Assembly: GCA_024704765.1 (NCBI GenBank)
Contig: JAKMXF010000122.1
Coordinates: forward strand, 1 to 64,000
DNA length: 64,000 nucleotides
Reading direction: 5' to 3'
Source: Oopsacas minuta
Taxonomy: Eukaryota; Porifera; Hexactinellida; Lyssacinosida; Leucopsacidae
This document shows positions 34,751 through 44,833 of this stretch, piece by piece. The first letter of the stretch is position 1; every line of letters begins with the position of its first letter. The position numbers and the translations under genes are program-made. A model generated the notes under the pieces. That model saw only the letters and a program-made list of their open reading frames with translations. It made no database searches and was not told the origin of the DNA.

Positions 34751-35384
34751 ATTGCATTATAAGAAAATATCAAAGGAGGATTCTTGATCATTAAACAAAA
34801 TCAAGAGACTACGTGTTTCTATGTATGGTGATTATAGCCATGAGGAATGATTTCACAATTCGCACATCAAATGTAATAAACTGGAAGGAATATATGTTGT
34901 GGTCATATAAAAACAGAAATTTAATTTCAATGGTCGCTGTAAGAGCATCCAATGAATTAAGTATATTAACTAGCAATAGGAATTAGATAACTAGAATGTA
35001 TAGTCAATTTGACATATTCACAAACATTTCCTTGATTTAACTAATATTCAAGATCTAAGATAGTAAAGATCAATATAGCTTAGCAAAATTTACGGGGTGG
35101 TTAAATTTGGTAGGGGGGGCTCAAATTTTTCCAGGGGGGGGCTCAGCCCCCTAGCTACGGCCCTGCCATGGATTGCTTAAAGTGCATTTTGTAATTCACC
35201 CATAATTGTAACATGTAAAATTGACATTTTCTGAATTGCTGAAATTTTGTATAATCACTTCTCCTATATAGGTACAGTGGCGTAGCCAGCCTTGAGTGAT
35301 TGTCAGGGCACAAGGCAAGATTGGATTTAGACCACACATACAATGTATGCCATAATACGAATTGAAATGATATTAATGAATATA

Positions 35385-36734
35385 CAGTGCAGGTCAAAAA
35401 GAATTATTCAGAATAAATTTACCCCAAATTCTTATCTCTATGACTGATTTAACAATAATGCTTTATTATAGTCAAGTAAATTGTCGCTAGTATTTAGTAG
35501 AACCTCCTCTTGCTTGAATTACGGCTTTACATCTTTGCGGCATACTCTCAATTGGAGTATGGAGCCTGTTAATGTCGATGCTATCTCAAGTGGTTAATAT
35601 GGCATTCCACAACTCTGAGTAGTTGGATGGGCTTTTCTCTTGAATTCTGAGGGAAATGTGATCCCAAAGATTCTCAATCGGATTTAGATCAGGTGACTGA
35701 GCAGACCAATTCATAACCTCTATTTTTTGCTCACCAAACAATTGCTTGGTACCCTTTGACCTATGGCATGGGGCGTTGTCTTGCTGAAAGGTCCATCCAG
35801 AATGTAGAGAATGCTAATCAACGCTTGGGATTAGTGCATTTTCCAATATATCAATGTAGGAATTTGTCTTGAGGTTCCCAGATACTTCCACCATAGTCCT
35901 ACGCCACTCCAGCAAAAGCATCCACAAACCATGATGCCACCTCCACCAAACTTGCAAGTTTTTTGAAGACACCTCTCTGAGATCTCCTCCCCTTTCATCC
36001 TCCTGATGTAGGCTCTCCCGTCATTAGTATACAGAAGGAACCTAGATTCGTCACTGAACACAACTCTTGCCCATTCTTCAGTATTCCAATTCTTGTGCGA
36101 TCTTGCGAAGGAAAGCCGGTCTCTTTTGTGCTTGGTAGTAAGGCGGGGCTTCTTTCGCGGTTTTCGTCCGAACAGTCCAGCCCCTCGTAACCTTCTCTGG
36201 ACTGTTGAAGTGGAAAGTTTTATCGAATATTCTGATAACACTTCAGCTTTGATCTGAGTAGCAGTCTTAAATCGATCCTTTTTGCATTTTCTGACCAATA
36301 AATTGTCTTGCCTTTTGGTTGTGACACGAGGCCTACACGGAATAGCGAAGTCTCTTACCGAGCCAGTTAGCCTGTGTTTCTTAAGGATCTCGGCTACACT
36401 TTTTTGGCTACACCCAACCATTTTAGCTACCTCCCTCTAAGTTTGGCCACTTTCTGAAAGTAGTATCAGGTTGGGTTGATTTTCAATGGAATTCTGGGTT
36501 TCGAAGGCATTGAAAACTCGATGAATACGAACAAATTGGAAAAAAGAATACAAAATAAAATCGGTAAGTTGTGCAAATATAATGAGTGGATTAGCTGTGT
36601 TGGTGTGTTACTTGTCAAAATACATATGGCTGAGTATGGTTTTGCAAGAATTCAACTATCTGGTCAGCGTATACAATTTGACATTTACTATACTGTATAC
36701 ATTCATTTTGAGCAATTCTTTTTGACCGGCACTG
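35385..36734 (-). mobile_element. Tc1-like transposon with TA duplication and known empty site
   Basis: The 1350-bp element has tips CAGTGCAGGTCAAAAAGAAT and, reverse-complemented, CAGTGCCGGTCAAAAAGAAT, flanked by TA at 35383-35384 and 36735-36736. Block 1 has the intact target (single TA at 17322-17323). The transposase is on the minus strand. Confidence 0.93.
35487..36475 (-). pseudogene. Tc1-family transposase pseudogene (DD34E)
   Basis: The homeodomain-like helix-turn-helix (VAKMVGCSQKSVAEILKKH) and second DNA-binding domain (TVQRRLRGAGLFGRKPRKKP) precede the catalytic core. All three catalytic residues are present: VVFSDESRF, QQDNAPCH and SPDLNPIENLW. Lesions: an in-frame TAG near 36437, a frameshift near 35900, TAG near 35817, and a stop in the C-terminal part near 35590. 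Natural end at 35487. Inactive as it stands. Confidence 0.9.
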
Positions 36735-36902
36735 TATTATTGAGCGGATCGAAACACAACAAAACGGTTTATTAATAAGTAGAACGCATTTGCTTCAAGT
36801 AGTTAAAAATACACTTTATAAATATTGCCCAGGCACGAAAAAAAGTTGCCGGGTCATGACGGTCAGTTACCGGGCAGGCTCGTGTGTGGCTACGTCACTC
36901 TA

Positions 36903-36921
36903 TGTATATATATATATATAT
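36903..36921. repeat. Short (TA)n tract
   Basis: About nine TA units lie at the edge of a block-2-specific insertion of about 100 bases (near 36825-36925) that contains GC-rich inverted GCCCGG/CCGGGC motifs; block 1 lacks it near 17415. Confidence 0.6.
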
Positions 36922-37611
36922 AATTTGCCCGAGATTATGTCCCCAGCCTTTCTTTGTTTAAGATTTTACATTTTTCTCTTATTCTGCAATTCTGTTTCAT
37001 CACTGATTAGCCTTGATGCTTAACACTTGCTCTTCACCTGGATGCTGGAGTTATTCTTCAGGGGAGCCATATACACCAGTATTCAGATTACCCTCAGACT
37101 GTGAACTTAGAGAATAATGGTCATCACTGAAATGGATATGCCTCAACCTGATGGCTCACTCTTTGAATTGTTTAATATTTTCCCACCCAACAATTTGACT
37201 TAGTCTTTATGGAACTTTAGGCTTAGAGTGTGAGTTGCAAACATATTTGAAGACTTCTACTGCTAATTTCAATAACCAAGAAAGGAATATTACATTACAT
37301 ATGGATGAAATACATGTCAAATCAGAGTTATCTTACACAGGTGGAAGAATACTAACTTGATCAAAATTCTGTCGCTAAAACAGCCCCCACCGATTAACAG
37401 CCAGATCTTGGTGGCCATCTAGCCTTGAAAGACAGAATGTCAATTTAGCACTTCGAATATTTGACGACTCAACCGCTGTAGCTTTAACAGTCTATGCTTT
37501 GTTGCCCTAGCATTTCTTATTTCTATATTTATACAATTTTTGTTGTAGTGTAAAATATGATTACCTTCCATCTACCATTTGGTACGACTATTGTCAAAAA
37601 CAAATGTATTA

Positions 37612-37756
37612 CAGGACCGTAGGAGCCGGTGCGGCAGGTGCGACGCTCGCCCACCAATAATTCAGAATTTCTATTATTATAACGGTCAGATGTGATCAAT
37701 GCCGCACCAATACAATGTAACTTGCCGTACCAATATTTTTTGCTTCCTACGGCCCT
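37612..37756. mobile_element. 145-bp MITE, copy in block 2
   Basis: This is the same element as at 18107-18251, with the same flanking TATTA. It marks orthologous positions in the two blocks. Confidence 0.6.
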
Positions 37757-38365
37757 GTATTAATCTCAACCTATCATATTCAATGTATGCACTTTAAGTG
37801 TAATCCATGATCCAAATGAACAATCAGGCCTTATATTACTTAGGCCACGCTTGATGTAATTTTGATTTTATAACTTCTGTCACTATTATTCGGTTCCAAT
37901 ACTTTTTTTTTGAAAGATTTACAACCTCCCAGAATTAACCAAATACGGTTGCAAAGGTATTTCCTTCCACGAATATTTCCAAGAAAGCTATATGTCAGTT
38001 AAACTCCAAAAATATTACCTACGACGATAATACATTTCAGTTTCTTGAATTTGCCGAATACAGGCTATCAAGAAGTTTATTATGTATACTTTTAACGGCC
38101 AACACAAAATTAATCCTAAAGCGAAGTAATAGTAGGTTTATTTAAGAAGTCCTTAACAATATTGAGGTAAATTCTCATAATATAACAAATTGACAGCTGG
38201 TATCGATCTCAGTATTGATCTGACACAATTCGGTTAGATTATCGATGGATGAATTTCGGCGAACAGCCCTTATGACATACAAGCATACACATCTCCTGTT
38301 ACTATAGTATTCGATAATCTGAGCTCATTTCAGATATACTAACTCTTTCTATCAATTTAGCAACA

Positions 38366-39215
38366 ATGGCCACAGCTATTACTATTGAAACGGAGAGAGT
38401 GAAAACTGAAATTGATTACACAAGCAAGATAAAACTCTGGTGTGTTCTAGTAAGAGAGGTAAAGGAAATGATAAACTTTACGGTCCACTTTGTGTTACAG
38501 TTGATGAGATGACTGGAAATATTTATATAGCAGATTATTACAATAACTGTGTTAAAGTATTTGACAGTATTGCTAAGTACATTTTCAAATTCGGCGACAG
38601 TAATGGTGAAGGAAAGATGTCCTATCCAAGAAGTTTAGTTATTTGTAGGAGTAGGGTCTTAATTGCTCATGCCAACTGTATACTGAACTATAACCTTGAT
38701 GGTGAATTTATTTCTAGAATTGGTGAATATGGAAATGGAGAATTAGAATTCAACTATCCTAAGGGTATAGCAATCAATGAATCTAATGATGATATTTACA
38801 TTTGTGATTATTCTAACAATTGAGTTCAAATACTCTCAAAAGATTTCCAATTCAAATCACAATTTGGTTCATTCACATTCCCTATTGATGTTAAACTATC
38901 TAAAGAATACATTTATGTGTTAAATGAATCTAATCCTTGTATCCATCTATTCAATCATAACCACATACTCTTGAAGAGTGGAATTTCACTAGGACAAGGA
39001 AATCAAGTCATGTATCCCAATCATTCTTTATTGACCATTCTAACAACATTCTAATTGCTGAATATTCTTCTATTTCTATCTCTATCATCAATCCTGAATT
39101 CCAATCGATTCACAATATTGCAGTCTCTTATCATCCAAAAGCAGTAACTGTAGATAATCATGATAGAGTTATTGTAGTGTGTGAGCACACTGTAAACTGT
39201 CTACAGATATTTTGA
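38366..39215 (+). pseudogene. NHL beta-propeller gene, block 2 gene 3 (multiple lesions)
   Basis: It starts MATAITIETERVKTEIDY. A C is missing near 38430 (AAAACTCTGG where relatives have AAAACCTCTGG), shifting the frame. In the main frame a CGA-to-TGA change stops at 38821-38823 (SNN followed by stop, relatives SNNRIQI). A further 1-nt loss lies near 39017 (TATCCCAATC). Homology continues to CLQIF and stop at 39213-39215. Blade 2 reads RVLIAHANCILNY, a variant otherwise seen only in the 6909 copy, suggesting past gene conversion. Confidence 0.87.
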
Positions 39216-39671
39216 TATACAATTATATCTATGTGTGTATTTCTATATATCATTTTCTTTACTTTCCCTTTATAACTCTACGTATTCATATATTTCCTTA
39301 CATCTATGCTATTAAAACTTTTTGGCTTTTCGAAATATCACATTATTCACCACTGTTTAGCCAATATACATGGTAGAAGTTTAAAATTTGAATCACATGT
39401 ATCCTCAATCTGACAAATCCTGACGTTATGATTTGGTCAAATGCAAACTCATTATGAGATTATTACGTCATCTTGACTGTACAAAAATCTAAATTCTCCA
39501 AATTTCGATATTTTTAGAATTTCATCGTATTCGAGGCACGAAGTGACTAGATTACTGACTTAAATCCAGTAAGACCTCTAGTATTACCACGGAAGGCCAT
39601 TAAGTGAAATTTGGATGCGTCCTGGATAATATTTAGTATATATTTCCACAAAAAAATTCAGAACTGTTGTG

Positions 39672-41896
39672 ACGAGTGTTATCTTAGCAGCCGATTCAAA
39701 TCCCCACTAAAGTACCTTTTGCTCAAAAAGTATGGGTTCTATTTTGAAAAGAACCATACCAGTGTCAAGAAGAAAGTTGGTACATTTCATATCATCACTC
39801 ATAATCGCCAAATTTTGCATGATGAGTAAGCAATTTTGCATTACATTTTGGTCGAGGTTTTTTATTAATATCTCCTGAAATAATTGTGATAATAACTTCT
39901 CATTTTAATCATATTTACATCTCACTTGGTACATTGTGTATATCCAATTTGAAATTAAAATAATTATTTTTGAAAAAGTTATGAACGCCCGAACTTTACA
40001 TAGGAATTACATAGACGACCAGTTTTTGCTTGATGATTTGTATGCTTTGTAGCTATGTATTGATTACTTGAATATTCTTAGTATAAATTAACTTATGACC
40101 AGTTATGTCAGTTTAGATTTTTGAACTTAGTATTAAATTAAGAATGTAATATCAATCAACAAAGCATTTGTAACACTGTAATTGATTTATTTCGTTTCTC
40201 ACAACCTTAATACTTTTGATATTCTTCAACTTCATTTTATTTCAAATTCATTTCTTCCACAAATTTTCTTCATACAACAGTCCTACTAAATTTCATTTCA
40301 ATTCAATCATGTGAGTATCTTTCTTAATTAATTTTGTAATGTTACACAGTCAACTCCCGGTATATCGAACATGGATAATTAGAAATCCTCGCTATATCGA
40401 AGTCTGAGATTATACAAATATAGTCACAAATCGTTAAAGAAACATAAATGTCATCGGTTATTGAAATCCGCGTATATAGAAGTGATTATTGCGGTTCCTT
40501 GTTACCGATATAAGGGGAGTTGACTGTAGTTATATGCAAATGTGTCAGAATTTATTATTAAAAGCAACCTAATCATTGGTTTCAATTTATGGCAGCGAAA
40601 ATTATATATTTACCAACAAGATTATTAGTGAAACAATAATTATTTTGTATAAATGAATCTTGAATATTTTGTGAGATCTCATCTAAAAATATGTAAATTG
40701 ATTGCGACAAAAATCACAAATGTAAGTATATACGTATATGTATCGACAGTTGGATTATATGGAACAATTTTATAACCTTTTCTCTAACCAAGATACGTTT
40801 AGAAGCTGGATCATATTACACAGGATTTGGAAACTAACACAACACCAATATGTAAAGTTCTGGAAGATATATTCATAGTAAAGTAAACAATGAACATGAA
40901 ATCTATATTCTTATCCTTGCAATTATCTTAATCAATCTAGGAATTATACCTACAAATCTCTCTTACAAACATTTACTTTACAATTTGTACAAATTTGAAT
41001 CAGAAAGAAGTTACTATCTATTTTTGGAGCATTCATTTGGAGACCCATGTCCTGGAGTTAACTCTCGATTCTCTTACCATTCTGACATTAATAATTACAA
41101 ATCGAAGTGTTGATCATCTCTTCAAATCTTATCTGGTCAAGACATTTGTTACTCTTAAATAGCTGTAAAGATTTTTCATAAATAGTACCACCTGTTTTAG
41201 GTTTAGCCTATTCTAATAAACAAGGGAAATTCGATCAGTATTTCTCATTAGTTCATCAATCAGTTCAATACAGAAAAGATAGACAGACAAACTATAATAT
41301 CTGGTTAATTAGTATCTTGTAATACTTTCGATTTGTTTACTCTTTTCTATTCAAAAAGTTATGTTTTGTATAATGTATGATAACTGTCATTACAATGGTG
41401 TTGTGTTATTTATTATATTTCAAATATCTTTTGATTATTATCTAGAAACCATAATAGAATTGATAGAATTGAAAATGATACTAAATCCTTATCAAAATTT
41501 ACGTACACTGTAATGTCATACATACTTCATTATTGATAGTACAAAATGGTCGTCTATGTAATTCCTATGTAAAGTTCGGGCGTTCATAACTTTTTCAAAA
41601 ATAATTATTTTAATTTCAAATTGGATATACACAATGTACCAAGTGAGATGTAAATATGATTAAAATGAGAAGTTATTATCACAATTATTTCAGGAGATAT
41701 TAATAAAAAACCTCGACCAAAATGTAATGCAAAATTGCTTACTCATCATGCAAAATTTGGCGATTATGAGTGATGATATGAAATGCACCAACTTTCTTCT
41801 TGACACTGCTATGGTTCTTTTCAAAATAGAACCCATACTTTTTGAGAAAAAGGTATTTTAGTGGGGATTTGAACCGGCTGCTAAGTTAACACTCGT
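39672..41896. mobile_element. MULE-like element with 350-bp inverted repeats and 9-bp TSD
   Basis: The 2225-bp element begins ACGAGTGTTATCTTAGCAGC and ends in its near-exact reverse complement. The inverted repeats run 39672-40021 and 41547-41896 (350 bp each, few mismatches). A perfect 9-bp direct repeat, ACTGTTGTG, flanks it (39663-39671, 41897-41905). Long terminal repeats with a 9-bp duplication are the hallmark of Mutator-like elements. The 1.5-kb interior has no transposase or other recognisable gene, so it is non-autonomous. A pogo-like MITE lies inside. Confidence 0.9.
40347..40526. mobile_element. 180-bp pogo-like MITE inside the MULE-like element
   Basis: CAGTCAACTCCCGGTATATC at the left and, reverse-complemented at the right, CAGTCAACTCCCCTTATATC. 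TA follows the right end; on the left TA is two bases away. The same family recurs at 42258-42473. Confidence 0.75.
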
Positions 41897-42257
41897 ACTG
41901 TTGTGTTAAGTATATCCTGTCGCGTAGCGACCAAAAGCATCAAGAAATGTAGCTTTTTAATCCCTAAGCTAACCAGAAGCTCTAAGCTGTCGTACTGCGA
42001 CCTAGCAAGCGCAGCTCGCTGATTTGAATTATTCTTGATTAGATTGCTATTTCTTAGAATTTTGTGCATTAGCCCTCTGTTATTATATACTCGTTTCTGC
42101 TCCACAAGCTATTCACCTGAGCATATGGGTGTCAGCTTTCATTACCACTATTTTATTATTTTCTCACAGCTATACCTATAGAAAGTACCATAAGAAATTC
42201 TAACAATCCGTGAGGTTATACTCTTTATTCGTAAGAGTTTACTTCTATGATTCAGTA

Positions 42258-42473
42258 CAGTCAACTCCCGTTATATTGAACATGTATTATTGGATATATC
42301 GAAGTAGCGGGTAAATGTAAATCAAAATTTGCAATTAGATTTCTAAACTGTCAAAGTAATTATTATTTAATCGGATATATCGAAGTAATTTAACGGTAAT
42401 TCGCTGTAACACCATGTTTATATAAATTCAGTCTTCGATATATCTGTGTGTCTGATACAACGGGAGTTGACTC
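42258..42473. mobile_element. 216-bp pogo-like MITE
   Basis: Tips CAGTCAACTCCCGTTATATT and, reverse-complemented, GAGTCAACTCCCGTTGTATC; flanked by TA on both sides (42256-42257, 42474-42475). Internal ATATCGAAGTA repeats. Non-coding. Confidence 0.8.
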
Positions 42474-42609
42474 TAGTATTTCCAAATCAAGCGTGTCAAT
42501 TGTTCATGTAACTGTCATTATCATCGAATAGGATTGTTTCGCTGCAGTGCCATATGAATTTGCGGATAGTAGGCGTATTCCAACTTCCCGCAGCGGAAAG
42601 TTTGAATTA

Positions 42610-43013
42610 CAGTGGATGCCGATTATAAGAACATCGTCGGGAGCTGGACATAATGTTTTTATATCCATGTTCTTATAACCGGTATGTAGTATATAGCGGA
42701 TGCTGGTTATGAGAACACTTCATTAATAAAACACATTTTGTTGTAGGTACCATATTATTGAGAACTGTTTTCATTTTCTACTGTATAATTTATACCGATT
42801 CTTCAAACATACGGTTAATAGGAACCAATATTGCTACATTTCTATGAGTGTTCTTATAACCGGCCAAATGTATTGGAGTATATGGCAACCATTTTCCAGT
42901 ATAATAAAGTTTGTATTTCCGGAATAAAATGTTCTTATATCCGTTAAAATTTCATGGAGTAGAATACCAAAGATTCCCTGAAAAAATCATGGTTCTTGTA
43001 ACCGGCATCTACT
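42610..43013. mobile_element. About 400-bp pogo/Tigger-like MITE
   Basis: Left tip CAGTGGATGCCGATTATAAG preceded by TA; right tip, reverse-complemented, (T)AGTAGATGCCGGTTACAAG. GTTCTTATAACCGG-type motifs recur inside in both orientations. The last bases of the right tip are mutated. Different tip sequence from the CAGTCAACTCCC family. Confidence 0.7.
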
Positions 43014-43133
43014 ATATTGCATTGTAAAATGTATTTCCAACTTATTTCAACGATGATAATTATTGCATTACTCAGCATGCCTAACATTAATCCAAGGTAA
43101 ATAGCTATATAGAAGAAACATTCCAACTTACTT

Positions 43134-43162
43134 GCGCCAAGTAGGAATATCCTACTTGGCGC
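43134..43162. repeat. Perfect 13-bp-arm palindrome
   Basis: GCGCCAAGTAGGA, spacer ATA, TCCTACTTGGCGC. Next to it ACGCCGCACCTGTCGTA resembles sequence at about 52630-52650 (reversed), so it may be a transposon end. Confidence 0.8.
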
Positions 43163-43289
43163 GAATAGTCAAACGCCGCACCTGTCGTATCGGGCCCTAT
43201 GGTTCTGTACGATGAATCAATTTCTAGCTTTTGATTATAAACAAAACACGATAAAATCATGTATAACATTAATTACGTAAAAATATGAA

Positions 43290-43560
43290 GAAGAGAGATA
43301 GACCGCGGGGGTCGATCTAGTAAATTCGTATTTAAAGATCATTTAAGAGGTCAATATGTGTATAACTAGATTCGGCTAGCCTTGCGACGTCGAACAAGGG
43401 TCACTCGATGAGGTTAGGAGAATATTGGGAATGGAATGTTGCCAAATTCTTGATTAATACCTGAATACAGTCGAGTAGCTAAAGAAACGACAAGAGCTAT
43501 TCGCTTTCAAAATCATAAGATTCATGAGAAATCTCACGACACTAATGATTTAGTATTCTA
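43290..43560 (+). repeat. Dispersed repeat family Y, copy 1
   Basis: Shares TATGTGTATAACTAGATTCG, a GCGACGTCGAACAAGGGTCA-type core and GGAATGGAATGTTGCCA with copies at about 50110-50460, 52370-52540 (reversed), 52735-53000 and 53540-53700. Class unknown; non-coding. Confidence 0.6.
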
Positions 43561-44095
43561 CGAAAATACACTTTGTTGGTTCAGACGCAAAATCTTGTGA
43601 CACACGACGAGATCTTGAGAGTTGAGAGGCATGGAATTATGTCCGAAGAAATTATGTCTACCTATCCCCTATCCCCATGTTGATAATTCGTTTGGTTAGA
43701 CTGCAGGCGCGATGCCAGAGAGGGGGGGGGGCAAGATTATACAAAGTTTGAGGGTGCTTAGTTTAATTGTCTCTCTCTCTCAAGTCAAATTTATTTTGTA
43801 GAATATCAAGGCTTATTTTCGTACAATAAACTATTGGTTGAAGGTCGGAGGAATTGATCATTTAAAATGCCGGATGGCCTCATTAATAGATAACTGTTAA
43901 ATTATTGGTTGTTGCCTCTAATATTCATAAAATATTTGCAATTCGAGTTACACATTTCTTGATATAATATATTAAAAATAAGTACATAAATAACTTAATA
44001 ATCCGATCTAGCACTGCGGAAGATGTAAATCATTACTGAAAAGCGAAGCGTAGCTCACTTCAAACATTGTGCCAACCTATATGATACCTGGACAC

Positions 44096-44530
44096 CAGTA
44101 GAGGCGCCAAGGCAGTTTGGGGAACTCAAGCCTCTCAGTAATTTTGAGAAGGAGACCGAACTTGTTTCTACTTTTTTTTGTTAGATTTCGAAATATTCTG
44201 ATTAAAAGTACATGTTTTTGCTGAATTTTCTTTTTCTAGATGCCTAGTTTAGCTAATATTCGACTTTAATTCTGCGATTATATTGTTTCTCGCTCTGTTT
44301 ATAATATATTTGCTGCTAGTATATCCATTTTATGACAACTCTTTTGATTACATTTCGGCATAGCTCGATAAACCGAATTCATCCAAACAACTAAGTGATG
44401 TATTTTTCTTGCAGTTATAAGACAAGAGGTTGAGTAATTTAATTGATATGCCGAAAGAGCTTAGCCCCCGTGAATAAGCGTGTCACCAGCCACAGCCCCT
44501 CCTTTTGGCAAATCCTGGCGCCACCCACTG
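44096..44530. mobile_element. Probable non-autonomous hAT element
   Basis: CAGTAGAGGCGCCAAGGCAG at the left and, reverse-complemented, CAGTGGGTGGCGCCAGGATT at the right. A direct repeat CTGGACA occurs at 44088-44094 and overlaps the right tip at 44528-44534, so the exact end is uncertain. Confidence 0.55.
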
Positions 44531-44833
44531 GACAAATTTAATATTATCCTCGCTCGCTCATGCAGATTAATAATACATGTAAACTGGACCTTGATAAGCT
44601 TGGTGCCTCCGCTTTTCCCTTCCTGTTAGATAAACCGGCGCCGCGCCTAGTTAGACTAAGTCAAGCATACGAAGTAAAATAATAGTAGTAATATACACAA
44701 GAGAGATACAAATATTGGGGATAGAACAAAAGATTCTAAATTATGTGTTAGTTCACATTTATGTTGCTTATGGTATGTACTATACTAACTTGCCACTCTT
44801 TAAGAATAATTGCGATAGCTTGGCTATAGTTTT

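Larger units (their letters stand above)
32359..35165 (-). mobile_element. hAT transposon 2 with perfect TSD and known empty site
   Basis: The 2807-bp element has tips CAGGGCCGTAGCCAG and, reverse-complemented, CAGGGCCGTAGCTAG. It is flanked by perfect 8-bp repeats CCATGGAT at 32351-32358 and 35166-35173. The uninterrupted sequence exists in block 1 at 17105-17112. A G-rich subterminal tract follows each tip. It carries a nearly complete transposase on the minus strand. Confidence 0.95.
22475..39250 (+). repeat. NHL gene block, copy 2 (segmental duplication)
   Basis: This is the counterpart of about 6490-19745, with NHL genes at 22884, 31415 and 38366 in the same order. It differs by extra sequence at about 26010-28735 and 29085-30290 (with NHL fragment 29594), insertion of a Harbinger-like MITE, an hAT and a Tc1 element, and lack of the segment 12.2-17.08 kb. 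Local identity is high enough to align by eye over kilobases. Confidence 0.85.
39320..42030 (+). repeat. Dispersed repeat family X, copy 2 (split by MULE-like element)
   Basis: The left part, 39320-39671, shares AGCCAATATACATGGTAGAA and TTTGAATCACATGTAT. The right part, 41906-42030, shares GTATATCCTGTCGCGTAGCG and CCTAGCAAGCGCAGC. In the copy at 50995-51545 the two parts are continuous. The 5' end is truncated relative to copies 1 and 3. Confidence 0.7.
43014..44833. other. Spacer upstream of the helicase gene's 3' end, with repeats
   Basis: It contains a perfect palindrome (43134-43162), a family Y repeat (about 43290-43560), a G-run (about 43716-43732) and a probable hAT MITE (44096-44530). 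No gene. Confidence 0.5.

Noticed and set aside
6909-39215. NHL array as TRIM ubiquitin ligases
   Set aside because: None of the copies has a RING, B-box or coiled coil upstream of the propeller in the visible frames.
39672-41896. Polinton or other large virus-like element suggested by long inverted repeats
   Set aside because: Only 2.2 kb, 9-bp TSD and no polymerase or integrase; MULE-like fits better.
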